Below, piece by piece: positions 46,768-55,825 of a stretch of DNA of 64,000 nucleotides (its first letter is position 1; each line of letters begins with the position of its first letter). The stretch comes from Rhizobiales bacterium 62-47 (GTDB lineage: Bacteria > Pseudomonadota > Alphaproteobacteria > Rhizobiales > Xanthobacteraceae). Position numbers and translations under genes: made by a program. The stretch is from assembly GCA_001899255.1 (NCBI GenBank), contig MKVX01000005.1, forward strand, positions 248,001 to 312,000. The letters are read 5' to 3'. The notes below the pieces were generated by a model. It was not told the DNA's origin, ran no database searches, and saw nothing but the letters and a program-made list of their open reading frames with translations.

Positions 46768-48144
46768 ATGACGGCACGAATCCGCAAGCTGCTGGACGAT
46801 CTCGGCGAGACGTTCTGGCTGCTGCCTGCGCTGTTGGTGCTTACAGGCGTGCTCGTCGCGCTCGGATTAATCGCGTTGGATCGCAGCAGCGTCGTGCCGC
46901 GCTGGTTGCTTGAAGACTGGCTATACGACGGTGGCGCAACCGGCGCGCGGACATTGCTCGGCGCCATCGCCTCCTCAACCATTGGCGTCGCCGGCACGGT
47001 ATTTTCGATCACCATCGCTGCGTTGTCGCTAGCCGCGGGCCAAATGGGGCCGCGTCTGCTGCGAAACTTCACTCGCGACCGCGGCAACCAGCTCACGCTT
47101 GGCGCTTTCCTCGGTACCTTTTCCTACGCGCTGGTGGTATTGCGCAGCGTCCGCACCGAGAACGAAGGCGCGTTCGTTCCTCACCTTTCGCTTAGCGTCG
47201 GCATCGTGCTGGCGTTTGCCTGCGTTTTCACGCTGGTCTATTTCGTTGGTCACATGGCTGGCCGCATCAACGTTGACACCGTCATCGAACTCGTCAGCGA
47301 GGAAGTCGGCTCGACGATCCGCCGGCTCACAACGAACAAACGGCAACCGGCGCCGCCGCCGAACGGCATCTGGGCGGAAGCGATGTGGGTTGCCGACGCA
47401 CGCCGCGGCTATCTGCAACAACTCGATGAACATGGTCTGGCGAGCTGGGCGGCCGAACACAACACCAGTGTGCGTCTGCTGGTCAGGCCGGGTCATTATA
47501 TTTTTCCCGGCGCGCCGGTGGCGGTCGTGACGCCGCCAGTTGAAGGTGTCGAAGCCGCAATTCGCGACGCCACCGCGCTCGGCTCGCAGCGCGTCAGTTC
47601 GGCCGATCTCGAATTTGCCATTCGGCAGCTGGTGGAGGTGGCGGTCCGCGCGCTGTCGCCGGGAATCAACGACCCGCACACAGCGATGAGCGTGCTGGAT
47701 CGTCTTGGGGCCGCGCTCTGCGACATCGAGCCGCTTCAATTGCGCAATGGCGTTCATCTGCGTGACAATCGCGTCGTGCTGATGGTGCCAAACCTCGAGT
47801 ACGACGGCCTGCTCGACACCATGTTTCACATGATTCGACAGAGTGCGGCGTCGAACGCGGCCGTACTGATCCGGATGCTGGAGGTGCTGACTGCGGTGGT
47901 GAGTTGCGAACGCGATCAAGACCGCATGGATTCATTGCAACGCCACGCGGATCTGATCGTCGGTGACGCCAGACGAAATATCGGCACCCCGCAAGATGTC
48001 AAAGATGTCGAGAAGCACCATGCGCGCTTCGTCGTGATGCGCGAAGCGGGTCCGCTAGGACAATTCTCGGGACATTCTGACGGTGCTGGCCCGAACACGT
48101 CCGCTCGCCGCTCCAATCACTCGCAGAGATCTTCAGCCGGGTGA
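46768..48144 (+). CDS. DUF2254 membrane protein
   Basis: A 458-residue inner-membrane protein with four helices in the first 190 residues (FWLLPALLVLTGVLVALGL, STIGVAGTVFSITIAALSLA, GAFLGTFSYALVVLRSV, VGIVLAFACVFTLVYFVGH) and a large soluble C-terminal region (VRLLVRPGHYIFPGAPVAV, ALSPGINDPHTAMSVLDRL). This matches DUF2254, of unknown function. The start is either ATG 46768 (MTARIRKLLDDLG) or 46711; I prefer the first because residues before it look non-coding. Confidence 0.78.
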   Translation: MTARIRKLLDDLGETFWLLPALLVLTGVLVALGLIALDRSSVVPRWLLEDWLYDGGATGARTLLGAIASSTIGVAGTVFSITIAALSLAAGQMGPRLLRNFTRDRGNQLTLGAFLGTFSYALVVLRSVRTENEGAFVPHLSLSVGIVLAFACVFTLVYFVGHMAGRINVDTVIELVSEEVGSTIRRLTTNKRQPAPPPNGIWAEAMWVADARRGYLQQLDEHGLASWAAEHNTSVRLLVRPGHYIFPGAPVAVVTPPVEGVEAAIRDATALGSQRVSSADLEFAIRQLVEVAVRALSPGINDPHTAMSVLDRLGAALCDIEPLQLRNGVHLRDNRVVLMVPNLEYDGLLDTMFHMIRQSAASNAAVLIRMLEVLTAVVSCERDQDRMDSLQRHADLIVGDARRNIGTPQDVKDVEKHHARFVVMREAGPLGQFSGHSDGAGPNTSARRSNHSQRSSAG

Positions 48145-48188
48145 ACCGCCTGGACGGTCGTGGAGCGAAGCGGTCAGGGACGAACGGC

Positions 48189-48650
48189 CTACACTACCGT
48201 CGCGGGCGGCAGCGCCAGCACCGAATAGATCGCCTGCGCGTCGGTCGAGGCGCGCAGCTTGCGGGCGATCTCCTGATCGCGCAGCAGCCGCGCGATCTTC
48301 GCCAGCGCCTTGAGATGATCGGCGCCCGCGCCTTCCGGCGCCAGCAGCAGGAACATCAGATCGACCGGCTGGCCATCCATCGCCTCGAAATCGATCGCAC
48401 GCTCAAGGCGGGCGAACAGGCCGAACAGTTTTTCCAGCTTGGGCAGCTTGCCGTGCGGAATGGCGACGCCGTAGCCGACCGCGGTGGTGCCAAGTTTTTC
48501 CCGCTGCAACAGCACCTCGAATACCGCACGCTCGTTCTGCCCGGTCAACGCAGCCGCGCGCGCCGCCAGTTCCTGCAGCGCCTGCTTCTTGCTGTTAACT
48601 TTTAACGCCGGGAGAATCGCCTCGGGCGCGACCAGATCGGTAATCGTCAT
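48189..48650 (-). CDS. ptsN: nitrogen-regulatory PTS protein IIA(Ntr) PtsN
   Basis: PtsN is the phosphorylatable end of the nitrogen PTS, which links nitrogen/carbon status to potassium transport and stress responses. In 153 residues it has LVAPEAILPALKVNSKKQAL, the active-site His in GYGVAIPHGKLPKLEK and the C-terminal FLLLAPEGAGADHLKALAKI. The ATG at 48650 (MTITDLVAP) is the standard start. It lies downstream of rpoN and hpf, the classic arrangement. Confidence 0.94.
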   Translation of the reverse strand: MTITDLVAPEAILPALKVNSKKQALQELAARAAALTGQNERAVFEVLLQREKLGTTAVGYGVAIPHGKLPKLEKLFGLFARLERAIDFEAMDGQPVDLMFLLLAPEGAGADHLKALAKIARLLRDQEIARKLRASTDAQAIYSVLALPPATVV

Positions 48651-49057
48651 GGAGCAATCCGAGAAAGAAGTTTGCGCGTTGCTGGTGGTTTGGTGATCAC
48701 TTGTCGAATGCCGTTCGCGGAACAACTGAGACTGGCAAGCCGTGCGGGAACCTGCTCATACCATTTGCTGCATCGTTGGGGGATATCGCAACTCCGATGC
48801 CCCACGCCATTGTCATTGTAGCACCGCAAAGCGTTCCTGCTAACCCTGTCGCAGGCCCCGTCCGGCTGAAGGCGGCGGACCATAGGGAGGACGTTGCGCA
48901 GCGTCAATGCCGGATGCGGCCTGCCAGAGGCCGATTTGCGCCTATCCAGCATGTCTGGACGGGCCACGCAAGCGATCCGGAGCAGAATCAGCGCGTGCGG
49001 GCTGCGCCGCGCACCGGCCTAAGGCCGGCGGCGGCGCCGCATTGTCCCCTGAAATAT
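48651..49057. other. hpf-ptsN intergenic region
   Basis: 407 bases with no credible gene. Near the hpf end is a perfect 6-bp GC stem, CCGGCC-TAA-GGCCGG (49014-49028), which could end hpf transcription but has no T-run. Frames on both strands lack family features. A ptsN promoter is likely here but not evident. Confidence 0.5.
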
Positions 49058-49660
49058 TCACGACGGACGCGAATTGACCTCCGGCGGATCGACCCAGCCG
49101 ACATTGCCGTCGGCGCGGCGATAGATGATGTTCACCCGGCCGCTGCCGCCATGCTGAAACACGATCACCGCGGCACCGGTGAAATCCAGCTCCATCACGG
49201 CCTCGCTCACCGACAACCGTTTCAGCGACGTCGTGGATTCCGCGATGATCACCGGATTGTACGCGGTTACTTCGTCGTCGTCGTCATGCGCGGCCGGCGC
49301 CTCGATGACGTAACTCTGCGCGCCGAGTTCGGCGACGGCCGCCGCCGCCGCGTGCGCCTTGCGCGCCGAACGATCCTTCAGACGACTCTTGTAACGCCGC
49401 AACCGTTTCTCGATTTGCACCAGCGCCTGATCGGCACTCGCATAAGCATCCGATGCATTGGACTCCGCTTCGAGCGTGACGCCGGAATCCAGATGCAGTG
49501 CGCAATCGGTCTTGAAGCCGAAGCCATCCTTGCTGAAGGTGATGTGACCCGAATAGTTGCCGTCGAAATACTTGCGCAAAACTTCATCGGTGCGGTCGCT
49601 GACGCGACCACGCAGTGCTTCCCCGATGCTGATGCTCTTGCCCGAGACTCGGATGGTCAT
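49058..49660 (-). CDS. hpf: ribosome hibernation-promoting factor, long form HPF
   Basis: Long HPF dimerises 70S ribosomes into inactive 100S particles in stationary phase. The 200-residue protein has the N-terminal sigma-54 modulation domain (IRVSGKSISIGEALRGRVSD, FKTDCALHLDSGVTLEAES, ASADQALVQIEKRLRRYKSR) and the C-terminal dimerisation domain (RLSVSEAVMELDFTGAAVIV, NIIYRRADGNVGWVDP). ATG 49660 has AGGT about 7 nt before it. It follows rpoN and precedes ptsN. Confidence 0.92.
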   Translation of the reverse strand: MTIRVSGKSISIGEALRGRVSDRTDEVLRKYFDGNYSGHITFSKDGFGFKTDCALHLDSGVTLEAESNASDAYASADQALVQIEKRLRRYKSRLKDRSARKAHAAAAAVAELGAQSYVIEAPAAHDDDDEVTAYNPVIIAESTTSLKRLSVSEAVMELDFTGAAVIVFQHGGSGRVNIIYRRADGNVGWVDPPEVNSRPS

Positions 49661-49932
49661 AATCGTACCTCGCTTCGTCAAACGCCGCGCGCACTCCGCC
49701 AAAGTGGCGACCGGTTGCGCGGTCGAACGATCCGTCAATGACACCGGAGCGTGTTCGTTCCAGCAGCCCGATTCCACTTCGCCGGAAGGTACGCCGGCTG
49801 CTCACAGTATCCCGGTGGATGTCGCCGCAATCAAGCCCGCGCAACGCCGCGGCGACATCGATTGCGCGAATGGTCAACGCATGGCGATTGATGACGTGAC
49901 GAACGAATGCGCCGGACTGGATCGCGCGGATA

Positions 49933-51528
49933 TCAGTCGACTGCCGGCGCGGATGCGGATAACGCATTGCCGATCAGACTCTGTTTGTCGCGGCGGCGTT
50001 GCACCGAAGACGGGATGCGCATCGCCTCGCGGTATTTTGCCACTGTGCGGCGCGCAATATCGATTCCGGTTTCGCGCAGCCGCTCGACAATGGTATCGTC
50101 GGACAGAATACTGGACGGTTTTTCGGCATCAATCAATTGCTTGATATGGTGACGAACGGCCTCGGCCGAATGCGCCTCGCCGCCATCGGCCGACGCAATC
50201 GATGCCGTGAAGAAATATTTCAGCTCAAAGTTGCCGCGATTGGTCGCCATGTATTTGTTGGCAGTCACGCGCGATACCGTCGATTCGTGCATCTGGATGG
50301 CATCGGCCACCGCTTTCAGATTGAGCGGCCGCAGATGCGCGACGCCGTGAGCGAAGAAGCCATCCTGCTGGCGCACGATCTCGGTGGCGACCTTGAGAAT
50401 AGTGCGGGCGCGCTGATCGAGCGCACGCACCAGCCACGTGGCGTTCTGCAGGCAATCGCTGAAATAGGATTTGTCGCCGTCCTGACGAATCGTTTTCGAC
50501 AGCTGCGTATAGTAGGTCTGGTTGACCAAAACTTTCGGCAGCGTCTCGCTGTTGAGTTCGACCAGCCAGCCGCCGTCGGGACCGGGCCGCACGTAAACGT
50601 CAGGCACCACGGTCTGCACCTTGCCGGACACGAATTTCAATCCGGGCTTCGGATCGAGCCGGCGAATCTCCGCGATCATATCGGTGAGATCTTCGTCATC
50701 GACGCCGCAGATCTTGCGCAGCGCGGCGACATCGCGCTTGGCCAGCAGATCGAGATGTTCGACCAGTTGCTGCATCGCCGGATCGTAGCGATCCTGTTCG
50801 CGCAGCTGAATCGCGAGACATTCGCTGAGCGAGCGCGCGCAAATGCCGGACGGATCGAAGGTCTGCAACACCGCGAGCACCTGCGCCACCTGCTCTGGCG
50901 TAGCCCCCAGGCGCTCCGCCGCGTCGCCTAGATCGGCGGGCAGATAGCCCGCTTCGTCGACGAGATCGATCAAATATTGCCCGATCATGCGCTGCGCCGG
51001 TTGCGTCAACGCCATCGCCAGTTGTTCGGCGAGATGATCGCCGAGCGTGGTTTCGGCGGCGACGAAGGCTTCGAGATTGTAGCTGTCGTCGTTCGACGAC
51101 CCGCCGCCCCATTCGGTGAAGGCGGTCGGCGCGGCATCCTGCGCGGCGCGCGCGGCAGTGTCGGCCGGCTCTTCCGGGAACACGTTGTCGAGACCGGTGT
51201 CGAGCCGCTGTTCGATCTCGGCGCGGCTGCCGAGATCGGTGTTCAGCCATTCTTCCTGGCCCGGCTCGAAACTGTCGCCCGCGGCGCGCTCGCCGCCTTC
51301 ACCGGCCGCATCGTCGGCAAAGCTGTCGCCCTCGCCGCTAACAGCGGGCGCCGCATCACCGTCATTCTCGCCGCTGCGCTCCAGCAGCGGATTGCGCTCC
51401 AGTTCGTCCTCGACGAACGCCGCGAGATCGAGATTGGACAATTGCAGCAGCTTGATCGCCTGCATCAACTGCGGCGTCATCACCAGCGACTGCGACTGGC
51501 GGAACTCTAGCTTTTGCGACAGCGCCAT
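49933..51528 (-). CDS. rpoN: RNA polymerase sigma-54 factor RpoN
   Basis: RpoN directs RNA polymerase to -24/-12 promoters of nitrogen and other genes. In 531 residues it has the Gln-rich activator region (LSQKLEFRQSQSLVMTPQLM), an acidic linker, the core- and promoter-binding regions, and the C-terminal RpoN box ARRTVAKYREAMRIP. ATG 51528 (MALSQKLEFRQ) is the normal start; the frame extends to 51615. It is in the lptB-rpoN-hpf-ptsN order, with a small exported-protein gene inserted after lptB. Confidence 0.95.
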   Translation of the reverse strand: MALSQKLEFRQSQSLVMTPQLMQAIKLLQLSNLDLAAFVEDELERNPLLERSGENDGDAAPAVSGEGDSFADDAAGEGGERAAGDSFEPGQEEWLNTDLGSRAEIEQRLDTGLDNVFPEEPADTAARAAQDAAPTAFTEWGGGSSNDDSYNLEAFVAAETTLGDHLAEQLAMALTQPAQRMIGQYLIDLVDEAGYLPADLGDAAERLGATPEQVAQVLAVLQTFDPSGICARSLSECLAIQLREQDRYDPAMQQLVEHLDLLAKRDVAALRKICGVDDEDLTDMIAEIRRLDPKPGLKFVSGKVQTVVPDVYVRPGPDGGWLVELNSETLPKVLVNQTYYTQLSKTIRQDGDKSYFSDCLQNATWLVRALDQRARTILKVATEIVRQQDGFFAHGVAHLRPLNLKAVADAIQMHESTVSRVTANKYMATNRGNFELKYFFTASIASADGGEAHSAEAVRHHIKQLIDAEKPSSILSDDTIVERLRETGIDIARRTVAKYREAMRIPSSVQRRRDKQSLIGNALSASAPAVD

Positions 51529-51668
51529 GCAGGCAAGAACCGTTCCACGAAATTGGTCCGTTTCTTGCTTAGCTTGTCTCGGCCAGGAAGTATACGGCTT
51601 GGCGGCGACGAGCATCGCGACTCGCGCCCTGTTCGCCCGGAACTTATGCTAGCGCCGGAACCAGCCGC

Positions 51669-52037
51669 TCAATCCAGCGCCTGCACGGGAGGCAGGCGCG
51701 GTCCGGCCTCAACTGGAGGCGGTGCGGCGGCGGCTTTCGGTGCCGCGGCCGGTCCGCTGACGGCGCGGCGGCTGTCGCTCACCGTCGTCACGCGCTGATC
51801 CGCGCGTTTAGCCGATCGGCGCGGCGGCTTCGACGAGGAGCGTCTCAGACCCCAGGACCGTGCGATCGACGGGCCGGCGGTGTAGCCGACCACCGCGCCT
51901 GCCACGGCACCGATCGGTCCCAGCACCACCGCACCCGACAAGGCGCCGAGCGCCGCGTCGCCGGCACGTTCCTGAGCTTCGGCGGCCGATGACAGCAAAG
52001 CCATCGTCACCGCCGCAACCGCAACGATCTTGTGCAT
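51669..52037 (-). CDS. small exported glycine-rich protein
   Basis: A 122-residue protein with a signal peptide (KIVAVAAVTMALLSSAAEA), a glycine-zipper-like hydrophobic stretch (GALSGAVVLGPIGAVAGAVVG) and a basic, then Ala/Pro-rich tail. I do not recognise a family. Its place between lptB and rpoN, same strand, suggests co-transcription but gives no function. It could be outer-membrane associated. Confidence 0.6.
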   Translation of the reverse strand: MHKIVAVAAVTMALLSSAAEAQERAGDAALGALSGAVVLGPIGAVAGAVVGYTAGPSIARSWGLRRSSSKPPRRSAKRADQRVTTVSDSRRAVSGPAAAPKAAAAPPPVEAGPRLPPVQALD

Positions 52038-52135
52038 CTCGCGCTCCCCGTTTCGCGGCGAGCAATACCTAACAATGCGGCGACAAAAGGAATGCGCGGC
52101 GCGGGAACCGCGCGCAACCAGCCAAGGCTATGCAG

Positions 52136-53089
52136 CTACAGCCGGAACTCTTCGCCGAGATAGAGCCGTCGCACGTCGGGATCGTTGACGATGGCGTCGG
52201 GATCGCCCTCGGTGAGGATCTCGCCGGCATAGACGATGTAGGCGCGGTCGGTGAGGCCGAGCGTTTCGCGCACGTTGTGATCGGTGATCAAAACGCCGAT
52301 GCCGCGGTTGGTCAGATGCCGCACCAGATCCTGAATGTCGCCCACCGCAATCGGATCGATGCCGGCGAACGGTTCGTCGAGCAGCATGTAGTTCGGCCGC
52401 GTCGCCAGCGCGCGCGCGATCTCGACGCGGCGGCGCTCGCCGCCCGACAGCGCGATCGACGGCGACTTGCGCAGCCGCGTGATGTTGAATTCGTCGAGCA
52501 GCGCGTCGAGTTCGGCCTCGCGCTTCTTGCGGCTCGGCTCGACCACTTCGAGCACGGCGCGAATGTTCTGCTCGACGGTGAGGCCGCGAAAGATCGAGGC
52601 TTCCTGCGGCAGATAGCCGATACCCAAGCGCGCGCGCTGGTACATCGGCAGCTTTGTGACGTCGTGGCCGTCGAGTTCGATGCGGCCGCGATCGGCCTTG
52701 ATCAGCCCGGTGATCATGTAGAACACCGTGGTCTTGCCGGCCCCGTTCGGCCCGAGCAGGCCGACCGCCTCGCCGCGCCGGACATAGATGCTGACACCGC
52801 GCACCACCTGGCGCGAGCCGAAACTCTTTTCGATGCTGTGCACGGCGAGATAATCGGCGCGCGGCGCGGCGCGCGATTGCGGCTGTTGCTGGCGGGAGCG
52901 CTGCGGCCGTTGTGCCGCCGGAGCGGCAGCGCGCGCGACATCGCGCGCCACCGGCGCATCGCGGACCGGGGCCTGCAGCATGTCGCCGATGCCGTCATTG
53001 AGCGCGGTGATATCCGCCGCCGTCCGCGCGAAGCCCTTGGGGCCGCGCTTCGGGGGGCGCCGACGAAACATGTCGCGTAGATCCACCAT
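52136..53089 (-). CDS. lptB: LPS export ABC transporter ATPase LptB
   Basis: LptB powers extraction of lipopolysaccharide from the inner membrane through LptFG. The ABC domain (about residues 80-317) shows Walker A LLGPNGAGKTTVFYMITG, the signature ALSGGERRRVEIARALA, Walker B YMLLDEPFAGIDPIAV and the H-loop ITDHNVRETLGLTDRAY. Residues 1-78 form an Arg/Pro/Ala-rich extension absent from E. coli LptB (241 residues). An internal start at about the conserved region is possible. lptA and lptC lie upstream. Confidence 0.93.
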   Translation of the reverse strand: MVDLRDMFRRRPPKRGPKGFARTAADITALNDGIGDMLQAPVRDAPVARDVARAAAPAAQRPQRSRQQQPQSRAAPRADYLAVHSIEKSFGSRQVVRGVSIYVRRGEAVGLLGPNGAGKTTVFYMITGLIKADRGRIELDGHDVTKLPMYQRARLGIGYLPQEASIFRGLTVEQNIRAVLEVVEPSRKKREAELDALLDEFNITRLRKSPSIALSGGERRRVEIARALATRPNYMLLDEPFAGIDPIAVGDIQDLVRHLTNRGIGVLITDHNVRETLGLTDRAYIVYAGEILTEGDPDAIVNDPDVRRLYLGEEFRL

Positions 53090-53326
53090 GCCGCTTCACT
53101 TCATCCTTATCGGCGAGCAGCTTACGCTACCGGCCACCCCGATACGCGACGACGGCGCCGGGACGAGATTGCAACGTTCTCCGAATACCCGCAATTGGTG
53201 AACAAAGCCCGCCTGACCGACCGCCGCCGTGCCGAGCCTGGCCAGACAAAGAGGCGCGGTGATAGCGGCCAAATGGCGCGAATTCAACCGCTCCCCTGCC
53301 GGCGGTCCGAGGCGAAAGCGCTGGTT

Positions 53327-54007
53327 TCACTTTGGCTTGATCGATTTCGGCGCGCCGATCCCCTGCACCGGGCTGCCCTGGCCGGAGGACTGGAACAACC
53401 CCTGCACACGGCCGCTGTCGGATTCCACCCGCGAGACGCCGCTGGTCATGTCGACCACCAACCGGTCGCCGCGCAGCACGTTCTTGCCCTGGGTGAGGAC
53501 CACGCCGCCCTGCATGGTGATGAGATTGGTCGTGGTATCGAAGATCGCCGCCTCCCCGGTCACCACCTGGTCCTTCTGCGTGACGACGACGCCGCCGCGC
53601 GCCTCGAGTCGGCGAATCGACGACGCGCCGGCCGGTCCGGGCTCGGCTGCCTTGATCGGCGCCTTGGCCGCACCCTTGCCACTTTTGCCGGCAGGCGCCG
53701 CGTCGGCGGCCTTGTCTTTCTGATCGTAGAACACCACCAGCGTCTTCGACTGCATCGTGGTGTCGCCCTGCACGACCTTCACATTGCCGGCGAAGGTGGC
53801 TTCCTTCTTCTTGTCGCGCATCTCCAGCGACGCCGCCTCGATCTTGATCGGCTGATCGCGGTTCTGCGAGAACCCCTGCATGGCGTTCGGCACGCCGCTC
53901 ACCGCGCTGCCTTGCGCCAGTGCATCGGCCGCGAATCCGGCGAGCAGCAGCGCCGCGCCGAGCAGGCCGACGCCAATCATCCGGCGCTTCGGGTTGGAAT
54001 GCGACAT
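53327..54007 (-). CDS. lptA: LPS transport periplasmic protein LptA (OstA-like)
   Basis: LptA forms the periplasmic bridge carrying LPS to the outer membrane. The 226-residue protein has a signal peptide (GVGLLGAALLLAGFAADALA) and an OstA-type beta region (QPIKIEAASLEMRDKKKEAT, VVQGDTTMQSKTLVVFYD, ATFAGNVKV, VTMDSG-like repeats). The start is ATG 54007, with AGG 6 nt upstream, or ATG 54019, which overlaps the lptC stop. A 237-bp gap separates it from lptB. Confidence 0.88.
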   Translation of the reverse strand: MSHSNPKRRMIGVGLLGAALLLAGFAADALAQGSAVSGVPNAMQGFSQNRDQPIKIEAASLEMRDKKKEATFAGNVKVVQGDTTMQSKTLVVFYDQKDKAADAAPAGKSGKGAAKAPIKAAEPGPAGASSIRRLEARGGVVVTQKDQVVTGEAAIFDTTTNLITMQGGVVLTQGKNVLRGDRLVVDMTSGVSRVESDSGRVQGLFQSSGQGSPVQGIGAPKSIKPK

Positions 54008-54015
54008 TGCAAACC

Positions 54016-54768
54016 TCATCGCGCGGTGCCCGGCTTGGTGGACGAACGCGAACCGTTGGCGCGCTCCGGCGCGGCGGGCGTCGCGTCACTCTGCTCGGAT
54101 TCGCTTGCCGCAGGTGTTGCCGGGGCATCGAGCACCAGATTCATCACCACGCCGCCTTCGAAACGCACCACTTCGCCCTTGTCGATGATCCGCAACCGCT
54201 TGCCGCTGAGCGTGCCGTTCAACAGCTTGACGTCGACCGGCTCGTCCGAGGTGACCGTGCCCTTGGCGATGTCGACGATTGCCCGCGTCAGGCGCGCTTC
54301 GTATCCGGTTGACGACTGCAAGAAGATGTCCTGACGCAAATCCAGCACCTGAGCCTTGGTATCGAACAATCCCTGACGCGCATCCATCGTCACCGTGGAA
54401 CGGTCATCCATCAGCACCTTGGCACGCAAGGTATTAAGATCGACATGATCGGGATCCAGCAGATCCTGCGTCGCGGTCTTGGCCCACAACTCGTAGGGCC
54501 GCTGATCCGGCGAGAAGCCGGACAGGTGCGGCGACTCCATGGTGATCTTGGAACCCGACACCACCAGATTGTCGATATCGAGCGGCAATTGCTTCATCAG
54601 CGCGCGGAACGGATTGAAGATCGAGATGCCGACGATGGCGGCCAGCGCCAGAATCACCGCCGCCGGAACCGCAACGCGCAACAGCCGCACCAGACGGCTG
54701 TGCCGCGCGGCGGCGGCAAAGCGCGCATCCATGCTGGCTTGATACGTCGGATTCTGAACCGGGTACAC
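54016..54768 (-). CDS. lptC: LPS export protein LptC
   Basis: LptC is the bitopic inner-membrane component that passes LPS from LptFG to LptA. The 250-residue protein has an N-terminal membrane helix (LLRVAVPAAVILALAAIVGI) and a periplasmic beta-jellyroll (NLVVSGSKITMESPHLSG, PYELWAKTATQDLLDPDHVD, GYEARLTRAIVDIAKGTV). It is longer than E. coli LptC, with a Ser/Ala-rich tail. Start is GTG 54768 or ATG 54732. The stop overlaps one possible lptA start. Confidence 0.87.
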   Translation of the reverse strand: MYPVQNPTYQASMDARFAAAARHSRLVRLLRVAVPAAVILALAAIVGISIFNPFRALMKQLPLDIDNLVVSGSKITMESPHLSGFSPDQRPYELWAKTATQDLLDPDHVDLNTLRAKVLMDDRSTVTMDARQGLFDTKAQVLDLRQDIFLQSSTGYEARLTRAIVDIAKGTVTSDEPVDVKLLNGTLSGKRLRIIDKGEVVRFEGGVVMNLVLDAPATPAASESEQSDATPAAPERANGSRSSTKPGTAR

Positions 54769-54951
54769 TACTGCTCCGAGGCCATGCGCCCTGCTGATAT
54801 CAGCTCATTCTATGCGGAATCGCCCGGTTGCGCAGCCCGGGCTTGGTAAATGGGCCTTGTGTCGAAATCTTGAAAGAGGGGTGCGGCACGGCAAACCCAC
54901 CCGATTCCGGGCCTGCCGAGGCAAAATTCCGCGCCTCTCGCTCGTCGCGCC

Positions 54952-55566
54952 TCATGAATGCGCGAAAATATCCTGTTCTTCCCAGCCATTGAGATCGAGT
55001 TGCGCCCGCGACGGCAGAAACTGGAAGCAGGCCTGCGCCAGCGCCGTGCGATTCTCCCGCGCCAGCATGACGTCGAGCCGCGCGCGCAAGGCATGCAGAT
55101 GCAGCACGTCGGAGGCCGCATAGGTCAGTTGCGCCTCGGTGAGATCGCTGGCGCCCCAGTCGCTCGACTGCTGCTGCTTCGACAGATCGACGCCGAGCAG
55201 TTCGCGCACCAGATCCTTGAGGCCGTGGCGATCGGTGTAGGTGCGGGTGAGCCGCGACGCGATCTTGGTGCAGTACACCGGCTGCGGCATCACGCCGAAC
55301 GCGTTGTAAAGCGCCGCAAGATCGAACCGCGCAAAATGAAAAATCTTGACCACCTTGGGGTCGGCGAGCAGCCGCTTCAGGTTCGGCGCGTCGCGCTGGC
55401 CCTGCGCGATCTGCACGACATCCGCGCTGCCGTCGCCGTTCGACAGCTGCACGACGCAGAGCCGGTCGCGGTGCGGATTGAGACCCATGGTCTCGGTATC
55501 GATCGCCACCGAATCGGTGTAGCGGCCGAGGTCCGGCAGGTCGCCGCGGTGCAGGCGGATGGTCAT
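54952..55566 (-). CDS. rnd: RNase D-type 3'-5' exoribonuclease
   Basis: A 204-residue protein that is only the DEDDy exonuclease domain of RNase D: SVAIDTETMGLNPHRDRLC with the DxE, FHFARFDLAALYNAFGVM with the second Asp, and LTYAASDVLHLHALRARLD with the YxxxD. The HRDC domains of E. coli RNase D are absent, as in many alphaproteobacterial short forms. It opens the reverse lptCAB-rpoN run. ATG 55566. Confidence 0.9.
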   Translation of the reverse strand: MTIRLHRGDLPDLGRYTDSVAIDTETMGLNPHRDRLCVVQLSNGDGSADVVQIAQGQRDAPNLKRLLADPKVVKIFHFARFDLAALYNAFGVMPQPVYCTKIASRLTRTYTDRHGLKDLVRELLGVDLSKQQQSSDWGASDLTEAQLTYAASDVLHLHALRARLDVMLARENRTALAQACFQFLPSRAQLDLNGWEEQDIFAHS

Positions 55567-55825
55567 CGTGTGGTCCCGGTCTTGCGCGTGTGAGAATTGA
55601 GGCCCGGCTTAACCCATCGCCGCCTGTGCTGGCAAATCCGGCGCGGGCGCCGTGATGACCGGCTTCGGCGGCAGTCTAGCACCGAGTGCTCAAGACTTCC
55701 TAAACCAGACAGCGGCGATGATGGCCGAGAAACCGCTGCACTTGCGGCGGGTTGCACGGATTGGCAACGCCCGGCCCGTCGGCCAATGCCGGACACAAGG
55801 CCGTGCATGCGCGAGGGTCTGAACC

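Noticed and set aside
53096-53287. 63-codon frame in the lptA-lptB gap
   Set aside because: No ribosome site, no recognisable domain and no clear signal peptide.
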